DNA from: Anaerolineales bacterium
Lineage (GTDB): Bacteria; Chloroflexota; Anaerolineae; Anaerolineales; VGOW01
Length of the DNA stretch: 9,980 bases
Direction of reading: 5' to 3'
Assembly: GCA_919901875.1 (NCBI GenBank)
Contig: CAKKQG010000172.1
Span: forward strand, 1-9,980
How positions within the stretch are numbered: position 1 is the first letter of the stretch; the number at the start of each line of letters is the position of its first letter. Under the pieces are notes generated by a model. That model did not search any database. It had not been told where the DNA came from and worked only from the letters and a program-made list of their open reading frames with translations. This document shows, piece after piece, positions 1-6,649 of this stretch. The position numbers and the translations under genes are program-made.

Positions 1-2939
1 CGAGGCCAGCCTAAGGCTTTAGGTAAATCGGTAATTTCGCCGTACTGCAAGTTGTTGATAAGTTGGAGTTCTTCGCCCTCGTGCCAATGGTAGAGGCGGG
101 TGGAGTGTAACTTTAATGGAGTCGGCATCCCCGTTTGGTGGCGTTGGGCAAGAACGATCGTGACTCGTTGATCCACATTCGGAAAAACTTTTGCCGGGCG
201 GATTCCAAAATTGGCGACGCGGATCGTGTGGAAGTTTTCGGTGAACCACCCGCGCAGCTTTTCCATGCGAGACGAACATACCAGCGACAGAGGGACGATC
301 ATGCCGAGCCGCCCGTTTGGGGCGATGATCGAACCTGATGTTTCGATCATATAGGCATAGAGATTGGCTGACGATGGACAGTGTGATGTTTTGCGGAAAT
401 AGGGATCGGGCGACACGTCTACGTAAGGCGGGTTGGAGATGACGACATCAAAGCCTGCATGCGATTGCCATTGAGAGTTAACGAGATCAACGAACACTTC
501 AGGAAATTCTAAATCCCAATGAAAGAATCGTTGTTCCTGATAAAGTGTTCGCGCCTTCACCATTGCCTCACGGTATTGTGGTGATATTTTGCTTTCATCT
601 CCTACAACGGCTTGTAATGCGTCCTGACCGTATAAGCGCAAAAAATCTTCGGCGTGCTGATTCCCAAAGTGACGGCTGACCCATAAATCTAAAACGCGCT
701 TGTAGGGAAGTATCTCGCGCTCGAATGACGTATATTTTTCCGCGCTCTGTTCAACTTGCTCAATCGTTGCGTCAGTGAGATTCGCTACATCGCGCATCAG
801 GGCTGTTGCCGTCAACATCCCGGCAAAAGCGCTGCCGAAAAGATGCCCTTGCAATGTTGATTCGGCAACTTTGCGCCCGTTGCGCGCGGGAGTAGATTCG
901 AGTTCGCGCTGCACAGTTTCGGCGCGCGTGCCAATGACCGAGTTGCCATGTTTGAGGTGATGATTAAGGAATGAAAGTGGCGCGCCAATCGTAAACGAGT
1001 CTAGCCAAAGTGAAAGCTTGGCTAACTCAACCGCCATTAGATTCAAGTCAACACCATAAATACATCGCTTGATTACCATGCGCTTGAGCAAATGTTTGTC
1101 ATCCAATTGATTCGGATCGGGTTTGATCCCTTGCTCGCGCAAATTTTCCATGATCTGCTTTCGCATCGCTTTGATTTCTTCTAACAAAGGATTCACTGGA
1201 TATTCGGCGAGCAACGCGGCAAAGCGATCGGTAAGATACCCTACGGCTTCAACAAGGAAATGACCCGACCCCATGGCAGGATCGCAAACCCGAATATCAA
1301 TGAGAGTAGCGACGACCTTTGCCGATATCTCGTCATAGGCTTGGCGCAAGGCGCGACTCGTTTCGGGGCTTCGTGCTTTCGCCATTTTATTGCGGAGCGA
1401 TTCGATCTCTTCCATCTGCGCTCTAAACTTTTTCTCGCGCTCAGATACGACGGGCCCCAAGGTGTGCGTGACGATATGTTTGACAACGTAATCGGGCGTG
1501 TAATACGAGCCGGTGGATTTACGTTGACCTTTATCATTGGCGAGATAGACCTCGCCTTTTTTGACCAGCGCGTGTTTGGAATCGCCCGCGATATTTTTTT
1601 CGGCAAAGCGCGGTTGAAATTCTAACAAGCCTTCGTAGATGCTTCCTAGATGGCGAACATCCAGATCTTTGTAGTCAATAAAATTTTTACGATCAGTGAC
1701 CTTGTCATATCGCCGCGCTAGAAGATCCAATGCGCTTGTAATAAAGCGATCTCCGATTTTCAAATCCTTCAATTTCACATTGCCGTTCAACGGCTGGTCA
1801 GAAAATAAACCACCGTTATAAATGGGGATACCAACCGATTTTTCACCTTTAGCGATGACTTGAAATATCGCTTCTAACCTTGACCAGACGAAAGGCGCGG
1901 TGAGCCCGAGCGGCACATCTTCGGTTTGCATTTGGACAACATCGCGGCAGATTTTTGCTAGCGAATAGTTTCCATATCCTTTAGCGTCGCGTACCGGCAA
2001 TAAGTTGCGCGACTCGGCGTAGAACACAAACAACAAACGATACAACACCACGAGCGCGGCTTTGTAGAGCATGACTAATGTTTGCGGTGTTTCAGTTTCA
2101 ATGCCGCCCACTTCTTTACGCCATGTCACGAAGCCTTGCACCAACAACGGCGCAACTTTTTCAAAGACTAATTCTTTTAATTCGTCCTGAACTTTGACCG
2201 CATACTCAATGCTTTCGTTCAAGACGCGATCTAAAAAGCTTTTACCCGATGTGGGATCGGGTTGAAATGCTTTGCAACGAAAGAAAAGAATGAAGAATCG
2301 TAGAGCCACTTCATCTTTAGACTCAATCGCTTGCGATACATCTATTTCAAAAAATGTTGTGGTGCGCGAGCGCACGCGTTGGGCGTAGAGCCGCCACACT
2401 TTGCCGTTGGTGAGAATGCCATATGATCGATCTGTGCCGACGAGATAGTTGATAATTTGAAAGCTAGGGTTGGCGTTGGTATGTGTGTCGCGCTCGTCAT
2501 TGGGAGATTGCGCGTCAAGAGCTCTTCCCCAATACTTGGCATCACAGATCGCCAAGGCGAGAGGATAAAACTGATCGGGAGACACTTGCAAGTCGTAGGC
2601 TTTAGTTTTTGTTTTATGGTCGGCGAACAAAACATAATCCGGCACATGGCGTTTGCCGCCTTTGGTGTGCGCCACTTGCGGAATATATTCCCAACCAAGC
2701 GCATCTAACACAGGGCGAACAAACTCTTTTTCCGTTTGCGCCTCATTCCATGAATCGGCGCTGGCGCTGCTTTTGCTATACAGTTTTTGAATCGTGGCGG
2801 CGACAGACGCTACATCCGTTTTCCACTCGGCAACAGATGGCAAGCGTTCCGTGAGATAGTGCATTGAGAACAAACTCTGATTGTTAATGCACTCAGGAAG
2901 CGTGATAGTGATTGCTGGAGAAGCAGATCGTTTTGCCAT
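1..2939 (-). CDS. Type IIG-like restriction-modification fusion protein (nuclease + Eco57I-type adenine methyltransferase), 3' end outside window
   Basis: The frame is open without a stop from the ATG at 2939 to the left edge (about 979 codons), so the C-terminus is missing only because of the window. Residues ~65-190 look like an HsdR_N/PD-(D/E)xK nuclease: D101 in VPDYVLF, then D133-A-K135 (ICDAKYW), followed by FQIINYLV and GILTNGKVWRLY. Residues 477-482 (GSYYTP) open the methylase; motif I is DPAMGSGHF from residue 553 and the catalytic motif IV is SNPPY with N836. These are the signatures of N6-adenine methylases of the Eco57I class. Target-recognition sequence would follow past residue ~900. 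The expected role is methylating a specific site on host DNA and cutting unmodified DNA with the same polypeptide. No clear Shine-Dalgarno precedes the ATG. PglX of BREX is a related alternative, but the N-terminal nuclease argues for a stand-alone type IIG enzyme. Confidence 0.85.
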   Translation of the reverse strand, partial: MAKRSASPAITITLPECINNQSLFSMHYLTERLPSVAEWKTDVASVAATIQKLYSKSSASADSWNEAQTEKEFVRPVLDALGWEYIPQVAHTKGGKRHVPDYVLFADHKTKTKAYDLQVSPDQFYPLALAICDAKYWGRALDAQSPNDERDTHTNANPSFQIINYLVGTDRSYGILTNGKVWRLYAQRVRSRTTTFFEIDVSQAIESKDEVALRFFILFFRCKAFQPDPTSGKSFLDRVLNESIEYAVKVQDELKELVFEKVAPLLVQGFVTWRKEVGGIETETPQTLVMLYKAALVVLYRLLFVFYAESRNLLPVRDAKGYGNYSLAKICRDVVQMQTEDVPLGLTAPFVWSRLEAIFQVIAKGEKSVGIPIYNGGLFSDQPLNGNVKLKDLKIGDRFITSALDLLARRYDKVTDRKNFIDYKDLDVRHLGSIYEGLLEFQPRFAEKNIAGDSKHALVKKGEVYLANDKGQRKSTGSYYTPDYVVKHIVTHTLGPVVSEREKKFRAQMEEIESLRNKMAKARSPETSRALRQAYDEISAKVVATLIDIRVCDPAMGSGHFLVEAVGYLTDRFAALLAEYPVNPLLEEIKAMRKQIMENLREQGIKPDPNQLDDKHLLKRMVIKRCIYGVDLNLMAVELAKLSLWLDSFTIGAPLSFLNHHLKHGNSVIGTRAETVQRELESTPARNGRKVAESTLQGHLFGSAFAGMLTATALMRDVANLTDATIEQVEQSAEKYTSFEREILPYKRVLDLWVSRHFGNQHAEDFLRLYGQDALQAVVGDESKISPQYREAMVKARTLYQEQRFFHWDLEFPEVFVDLVNSQWQSHAGFDVVISNPPYVDVSPDPYFRKTSHCPSSANLYAYMIETSGSIIAPNGRLGMIVPLSLVCSSRMEKLRGWFTENFHTIRVANFGIRPAKVFPNVDQRVTIVLAQRHQTGMPTPLKLHSTRLYHWHEGEELQLINNLQYGEITDLPKALGWP

Positions 2940-2978
2940 AGAGTGATTACAAGGATACAGTAGATTTTGTGAGGGGGC

Positions 2979-3006
2979 AATATAACTTCAAATTTCAAAA
3001 CTCAAA
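2979..3006 (-). promoter_or_regulatory. Possible promoter of the restriction-modification gene
   Basis: On the minus strand TTTGAG (3006-3001) and TATATT (2984-2979) are separated by 16 nt, and the -10-like box lies about 40 nt ahead of the ATG at 2939. The -35-like box and most of the spacer lie inside a heptamer repeat array, so the match may be a by-product of A/T-rich repeats. Weak evidence only. Confidence 0.3.
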
Positions 3007-3016
3007 TATCAAACTG
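2989..3016. repeat. Heptanucleotide array, four units (CAAAnnn type)
   Basis: Four consecutive 7-bp units are read on the plus strand: CAAATTT, CAAAACT, CAAATAT and CAAACTG. They lie between the end of the recD2-like gene and the start of the restriction-modification gene. The first four bases are constant and the last three vary. This resembles the short tandemly repeated heptamers (STRR) known from cyanobacteria, although the unit sequence differs. Confidence 0.7.
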
Positions 3017-3049
3017 GGCTTACGCAAGACAAGTTGTAGTTTTAGCCCA

Positions 3050-5269
3050 TTAATCTTTAATCCTTAATCTTGCTTCGAGCCCACTCCACCTCTGTGCCAC
3101 CGTTGCGTTCTTCACCGCCATCGCAATCGCTTTGCGCGCGCCGACCAGCACGCATAATTTTTTGGCGCGGGTGATAGCGGTGTAAAGCAAGTTGCGCTGT
3201 AACATCATGTAGTGCTGAGTCAAAATTGGAATCACGACGGCGGGATATTCTGAGCCTTGACTCTTATGCACTGAGATGCAAAAGGCGTGAACCAACTCAT
3301 CTGCTTCGAGCCAATCGTAATCAACTGTGCGTCCCTCAAAATCAATCTTTAATCTTTGATCTTCAAAATCAACTTCTTGTAGAAAACCTATATCGCCGTT
3401 GAAGGTGTCTTTGTCGTAGTTGTTGCGCGTCACCATTAGCTTGTCGCCCGCGCGCAATAAACGTCCGCCGATCTTGCGTTCGGCTTTTTGGTTGGATGCC
3501 GGGTTCAACGCTTCTTGCAATCGCGTGTTGAGGTTCGCCACGCCCGCCGCACCGCGATACATGGGCGCGAGAACTTGAATATCTTTCGAGGGGATGCCGA
3601 ATTTATTTGGCACGCGATTCTGCACAATGTCCACCACCCAATCGGCGGCTTTGTCCGGGTCTTCGGTGGTGAAGAGGAAAAAATCTTCTTTGGGGAGACG
3701 ATCCAACGGATCGTCTCTACTGGGTAATGTAATCATCTCGCCGCGATTGATGCGATGGGCGTTGGTGATGATCAAACTATCCTGTGCTTGACGGAAGATG
3801 GTTGACAGGCGGGTGACGGCAACCGCATTGGAATCGATCACATCGCGCAGCACATCACCCGCACCCACGCTCGGCAGTTGATCCACATCGCCGACGAGCA
3901 GCAAATGAGTCGCGGGGTCAATTGCTTTGAGCAAGTTGTTCATCAACAGCAGATCGATCATGCTCGCTTCGTCAACGATGAGCATTTGAACGGGCAAAGG
4001 CTTGTCTTCGTTGAAAGCAAAACCGATGCCGGGTTGAAAGCCGAGCAAGCGATGGATCGTTTTCGCCGGTCGTCCTGTGGCTTCGCTTAATCGTTTCGCG
4101 GCGCGACCGGTGGGTGAGGTGAGGGCGTAAGTGTGTTTTGTTTTTTCTAAAATTTGTATCAACACTTTGAGCGATGTCGTTTTGCCTGTGCCGGGGCCGC
4201 CGGTGATGACCGAGACTTTATTTTGCAAGGCGCGTTGAATGGCGGAGAATTGTTCAGTGGAAAGATCATTATTCGTAATTGGTAATTGGGAATTTTGGAG
4301 ATCGCTCAGATACGAGGAGGGTGAGCGCATCAACTGCGTGAGACGATTGGTGACTCCGATCTCGCCGAAATAAAACGGCGCGAGATATACCGCCTCTTCC
4401 TCTTTAACTTTCGATTCGCCCCGAACATCCCACTGCGGAATCTGTAGCGTCTCGCGTTTGATGCGACCATCGGTGAGCAAACGATCTACCGCGCTTGTGA
4501 CCAGATCAGGATTCACTTCTAACATTTCGCTTGCCGTTGTCACTAGACTCTGCATCGGGCTGTAGACATGCCCATCGTCAGAGAGTTCGCCGAGGGCGAA
4601 GGCGACTCCGGCTTCCAAGCGGGTGGGGGCGTCGGGCGGCAGACCGAGCTGACGGGCGATCTTGTCGGCGGTTTTGAATCCGATCCCGTAAATGTCGCGC
4701 GCCAATCGGTACGGGTCTTTCTTGACGATTTGTTGCGAGTCGTCGCCGTATTGTTTGTAAATTTTCACGGCGAGTCCGGTGCTGATGCCGTGTCCTTGCA
4801 AAAAGATCATGACGTTCTTGATCTCTTTTTGTTCTCGCCACGCCTCTTCGATCAGCGTCGCTTTCTTGGGTCCAATGCCTAACACATCGCGCAACTGTCT
4901 CGGTGACTCGTCAATCACTTTGAGAGTCTCCGCCCCAAATTTTTTCACGATACGCGCCGACGTTTTGGGCCCGATGCCTTTGATCAACCCCGAACCCAGA
5001 TAGCGTTTGATGCCTTCAACAGATGCCGGAAGAATCTGTTCGCACTTCTCGGCTTTAAATTGACGACCGTATTGGGCGTGGGCGATCCAAACACCTTCAA
5101 GACGCAGACTCTCTCCGGCGTTCACTTCGGGTAGGTTGCCGACGACGGTTAAGAGATCATCACCCGTGACGGCGAAGCCGCGTTGATTCGGTTTGAGGCG
5201 GAGGACGCTGTAGCCCGTCTCTTCGTTATAGTAAGTGATGCGTTCGACGATGCCTTCTAAAAAATCCAT
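3050..5269 (-). CDS. recD2: RecD2-like 5'-3' DNA helicase (SF1B)
   Basis: A complete 739-residue ATP-dependent helicase, close to the usual RecD2 length. The N-terminus (MDFLEGIVERITYYNEETGY) matches the family's OB-like start and supports this ATG. Three helix-hairpin-helix motifs follow at ~90-112, ~126-144 and ~190-209 (GIGPK, GIGPK, GIGFK). Helicase motifs are Walker A GGPGTGKT at 357-364, Walker B VDEAS at 432-436, GDVDQLP at 460-466, the FRQ arginine at 493, VHKSQGSE at 667-674 and YTAITRAK at 696-703. RecD2 proteins unwind DNA 5' to 3' on their own, without RecBC, in repair and replication-fork maintenance. Unusual points are a QLPITNN linker (328-334) and an eight-residue segment from a palindrome (518-525), both looking like in-frame repeat insertions, and a repeat-encoded C-terminus. 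No Shine-Dalgarno is possible in the G-free leader. It appears monocistronic, pointing away from the terminator at 5429-5466. Confidence 0.95.
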   Translation of the reverse strand: MDFLEGIVERITYYNEETGYSVLRLKPNQRGFAVTGDDLLTVVGNLPEVNAGESLRLEGVWIAHAQYGRQFKAEKCEQILPASVEGIKRYLGSGLIKGIGPKTSARIVKKFGAETLKVIDESPRQLRDVLGIGPKKATLIEEAWREQKEIKNVMIFLQGHGISTGLAVKIYKQYGDDSQQIVKKDPYRLARDIYGIGFKTADKIARQLGLPPDAPTRLEAGVAFALGELSDDGHVYSPMQSLVTTASEMLEVNPDLVTSAVDRLLTDGRIKRETLQIPQWDVRGESKVKEEEAVYLAPFYFGEIGVTNRLTQLMRSPSSYLSDLQNSQLPITNNDLSTEQFSAIQRALQNKVSVITGGPGTGKTTSLKVLIQILEKTKHTYALTSPTGRAAKRLSEATGRPAKTIHRLLGFQPGIGFAFNEDKPLPVQMLIVDEASMIDLLLMNNLLKAIDPATHLLLVGDVDQLPSVGAGDVLRDVIDSNAVAVTRLSTIFRQAQDSLIITNAHRINRGEMITLPSRDDPLDRLPKEDFFLFTTEDPDKAADWVVDIVQNRVPNKFGIPSKDIQVLAPMYRGAAGVANLNTRLQEALNPASNQKAERKIGGRLLRAGDKLMVTRNNYDKDTFNGDIGFLQEVDFEDQRLKIDFEGRTVDYDWLEADELVHAFCISVHKSQGSEYPAVVIPILTQHYMMLQRNLLYTAITRAKKLCVLVGARKAIAMAVKNATVAQRWSGLEARLRIKD
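3051..3071. repeat. Heptanucleotide array, three units, covering the recD2 stop codon
   Basis: Three 7-bp units, TAATCTT, TAATCCT and TAATCTT, are read on the plus strand. On the coding strand they supply the last codons of the helicase (RLRIKD) and two of the three bases of its TAA stop. The end of the protein is thus set by repeat sequence. Confidence 0.7.
3343..3363. repeat. Heptanucleotide array inside recD2, three units
   Basis: CAATCTT, TAATCTT and TGATCTT follow each other on the plus strand. On the coding strand they specify about seven residues of the EDQRLKID stretch (636-643), between the GDIGFL and VHKSQG regions. Three units make 21 bp, so the frame is kept. Unlike the array at 4274-4294, this part may be ordinary conserved protein sequence that happens to fit the pattern. 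Confidence 0.5.
3695..3717. repeat. Perfect 23-bp palindrome inside recD2
   Basis: The plus strand reads gagacgatcc, then aac, then ggatcgtctc: two exactly complementary 10-bp arms with a 3-nt loop. It encodes residues 518-525 (RDDPLDRL) between GEMITLPS and PKEDFFLF, at a loop position after the FRQ motif. Its form resembles the small GAGACG...CGTCTC palindromic repeats scattered in some cyanobacterial and Chloroflexota genomes; that likeness is from memory and was not searched. Confidence 0.75.
4274..4294. repeat. Heptanucleotide array inside recD2, three units (TAATT type)
   Basis: CGTAATT, GGTAATT and GGGAATT follow each other on the plus strand. They encode the linker residues NSQLPITN (326-333), just before the motor domain. 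Peptides of the type QLPITN are typical translations of AATTACCAATTAC-like repeats. Three units (21 bp) leave the frame intact. Confidence 0.75.
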
Positions 5270-5340
5270 AGAGATTGGAGATTGGATGTTGGGTGGTTAG
5301 AAGTTAGAGATTGGAGATTAGAGATTGGAAGTTGGGATTA
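5270..5340. repeat. Heptanucleotide array upstream of recD2, about ten units
   Basis: Nine near-regular 7-bp units with consensus (A/G)GAGATT fill the region directly ahead of the recD2 ATG; one 8-bp unit (5291-5298) interrupts them. Units include agagatt, ggagatt, ggatgtt, agaagtt and ggaagtt. The array abuts the start codon, so it forms the 5' leader of the helicase mRNA. Confidence 0.85.
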
Positions 5341-5372
5341 TTTTGGGGTTTTGGGATTTTGAGATTTTGGAT
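5341..5372. repeat. Octanucleotide run next to the heptamer array
   Basis: Four 8-bp units follow without a gap: ttttgggg, ttttggga, ttttgaga and ttttggat. The period changes here from 7 to 8 bp. With the heptamer array it forms one C-free block on the plus strand. Beyond it, 5373-5428 holds no recognisable element. Confidence 0.7.
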
Positions 5373-5428
5373 TTTGATGTTGGATATCTGATAGTGTGGC
5401 GCGAATGGAAAAAAAGATCAAGCTCAAA

Positions 5429-5466
5429 TTAAAAAACATCCCGCTATTGAAAAATAGCGGGATGTT
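5429..5466 (-). terminator. Intrinsic terminator of the kinase/phosphatase operon
   Basis: Perfect 14-bp arms (5435-5448 and 5453-5466, CATCCCGCTATT core) enclose a 4-nt loop. Read on the minus strand the hairpin is followed by a run of T (GATGTTTTTTAATTT), as expected for Rho-independent termination. It sits 23 nt after the phosphatase stop codon. The plus strand lacks a T-run after the stem, so the element acts on the leftward operon. Confidence 0.9.
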
Positions 5467-5467
5467 C

Positions 5468-5488
5468 AATCTCCAATCTCTAATCTCT
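5468..5488. repeat. Heptanucleotide array, three units, inverted relative to 5270-5340
   Basis: AATCTCC, AATCTCT and AATCTCT are the complement of the GGAGATT/AGAGATT units upstream of recD2. The array fills the gap between the phosphatase stop codon (5490-5492) and the terminator stem. With 5314-5329 it gives a perfect 16-bp inverted match (GAGATTAGAGATTGGA) around the terminator. Confidence 0.8.
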
Positions 5489-5489
5489 T

Positions 5490-6635
5490 TCACGGTGCTT
5501 TAGTTGCTTCTACCGTCGGCGTGGCAGTGGGCGCGGGCGTGAGGGTGGGTAAAGGAGTCCAGGTGAGAGTGGGCAGTGGCGTAACCAGCGTGGGTGTGTT
5601 GCGCGGCATCGTGGATTCCATGGTTGGCGGTATAAACGTAATGGCGATGGTCTGCGTTGCAGTTGGAGTCGGGGTTGGGGTTGGCGGCGTCACCGGAGTC
5701 GCGAAGAAAAGGTAATAGGCAAGCACGGCGGCACTTACTAAGACGACCAAACTAAAAACTCCTAATCCCAGTAAGGCAATGGCGCGGCTGATCGTGCTGG
5801 CAGAGTCGTTAGGCTTGGCGTTGTAATTGGGAACTTGCAAAGCAATGATCGTGATGTTGTCTGTGCCGCCGTTTTTGCGCGCCATCAATGTCAGCGCATC
5901 CACCGTGTCTTGCAGCTTTTGATTATTTTGAAACGTGGCGAGGATGTCGGCGTCATCTACCAGATCCGTCAGACCATCTGAAGAGAGCAAGACGATGTCG
6001 CCAGGATTCAACAGCAAACCTTGATTGCGCTGAGACTCTTCGGCAGATTCTTTTTCGTCGAGCTGCAAACGATAATCGGGCGTGGCGTCTACTTTTGCGC
6101 CCAAGTGCCGCCGCACGACGTGACGGTTGGGGTGTGTGCGCGCTTCGGCGCGGGTGAGAATGCCATGCTCAATCGCTTCTTGCACCCACGTATGATCCAC
6201 CGTGATCTGTTTCATCTTGCCATCGCGGATCAAATACATGCGGCTGTCGCCGATATAGGCCGTGTAGAGTCGGCGGTTGGCGATCAACGCCGCGACACAG
6301 GTCGTGCCCATCTTCTCGGCATCCGCGTTATTTTGAACATAGTGATTGATCGTCTGTACGGTTTTGGAAAAGGCGCGAGCAAAGAGATCGAGATAGGCTT
6401 TGGATGATGCCTGATCGAAGATCGTGGTGATCGAATCAATGGCGATCTCCGATGCCACCTCACCGGCAAGGTTGCCGCCGATTCCATCGGCGATCACGCC
6501 GACGGTGATGCCGCCTCTCTCACCTGTCACGCCTTTATAGGTGAGGACGGTGAAGCGGTCCTCATTATTCTTGCCCGTCTCACCGGCATGAGTTTGATAA
6601 CTTACGATCAGATCAGAACGTTGAGTGCGATTCAT
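5490..6635 (-). CDS. Membrane-anchored PP2C-type Ser/Thr protein phosphatase
   Basis: A 381-residue protein with all metal-binding and catalytic PP2C motifs: NNEDRF (23-28), ADGIGG (49-54), GTT (110-112), IGDSRMYL (128-135), SSDGLTD (218-224) and GGTDN (256-260). Asp residues D26, D50, D220 and D259 would hold the Mn/Mg centre. A hydrophobic segment at ~284-311 anchors it, and residues ~313-381 are a Thr/Pro-rich tail that should lie outside the membrane. It would remove phosphate from Ser/Thr of proteins phosphorylated by the kinase encoded 12 nt upstream. The start is backed by AGGGGA (6649-6644), which overlaps the kinase stop and sits 8 nt from the ATG. It is last in the operon, followed by the terminator. 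The bacterial PrpC/PstP group is the nearest functional comparison. Confidence 0.95.
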   Translation of the reverse strand: MNRTQRSDLIVSYQTHAGETGKNNEDRFTVLTYKGVTGERGGITVGVIADGIGGNLAGEVASEIAIDSITTIFDQASSKAYLDLFARAFSKTVQTINHYVQNNADAEKMGTTCVAALIANRRLYTAYIGDSRMYLIRDGKMKQITVDHTWVQEAIEHGILTRAEARTHPNRHVVRRHLGAKVDATPDYRLQLDEKESAEESQRNQGLLLNPGDIVLLSSDGLTDLVDDADILATFQNNQKLQDTVDALTLMARKNGGTDNITIIALQVPNYNAKPNDSASTISRAIALLGLGVFSLVVLVSAAVLAYYLFFATPVTPPTPTPTPTATQTIAITFIPPTMESTMPRNTPTLVTPLPTLTWTPLPTLTPAPTATPTVEATKAP

Positions 6636-6643
6636 TCTTTATA

Positions 6644-6649
6644 TCCCCT
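6644..6649 (-). promoter_or_regulatory. Shine-Dalgarno site of the phosphatase gene
   Basis: AGGGGA lies 8 nt ahead of the ATG at 6635 and overlaps the kinase TAG stop, consistent with coupled translation. It is the only convincing ribosome-binding site in the window. Confidence 0.6.

Noticed and set aside
3016..3046. Possible terminator after recD2 (GGGCT...AGCCC)
   Set aside because: Stem of only five pairs with a loop over 20 nt and no clear T-run after it.
4568..4882. Open frames on both strands within the helicase gene (104 and 87 codons)
   Set aside because: They overlap the helix-hairpin-helix region of RecD2, whose frame has clear family motifs; the alternatives show none.
5521..5715. 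Plus-strand open frame rich in Gly and Val
   Set aside because: It is the antisense reading of the Thr/Pro-rich tail of the phosphatase; ACC/CCN codons read backwards give GGN/GTN. No ribosome-binding site or independent support.
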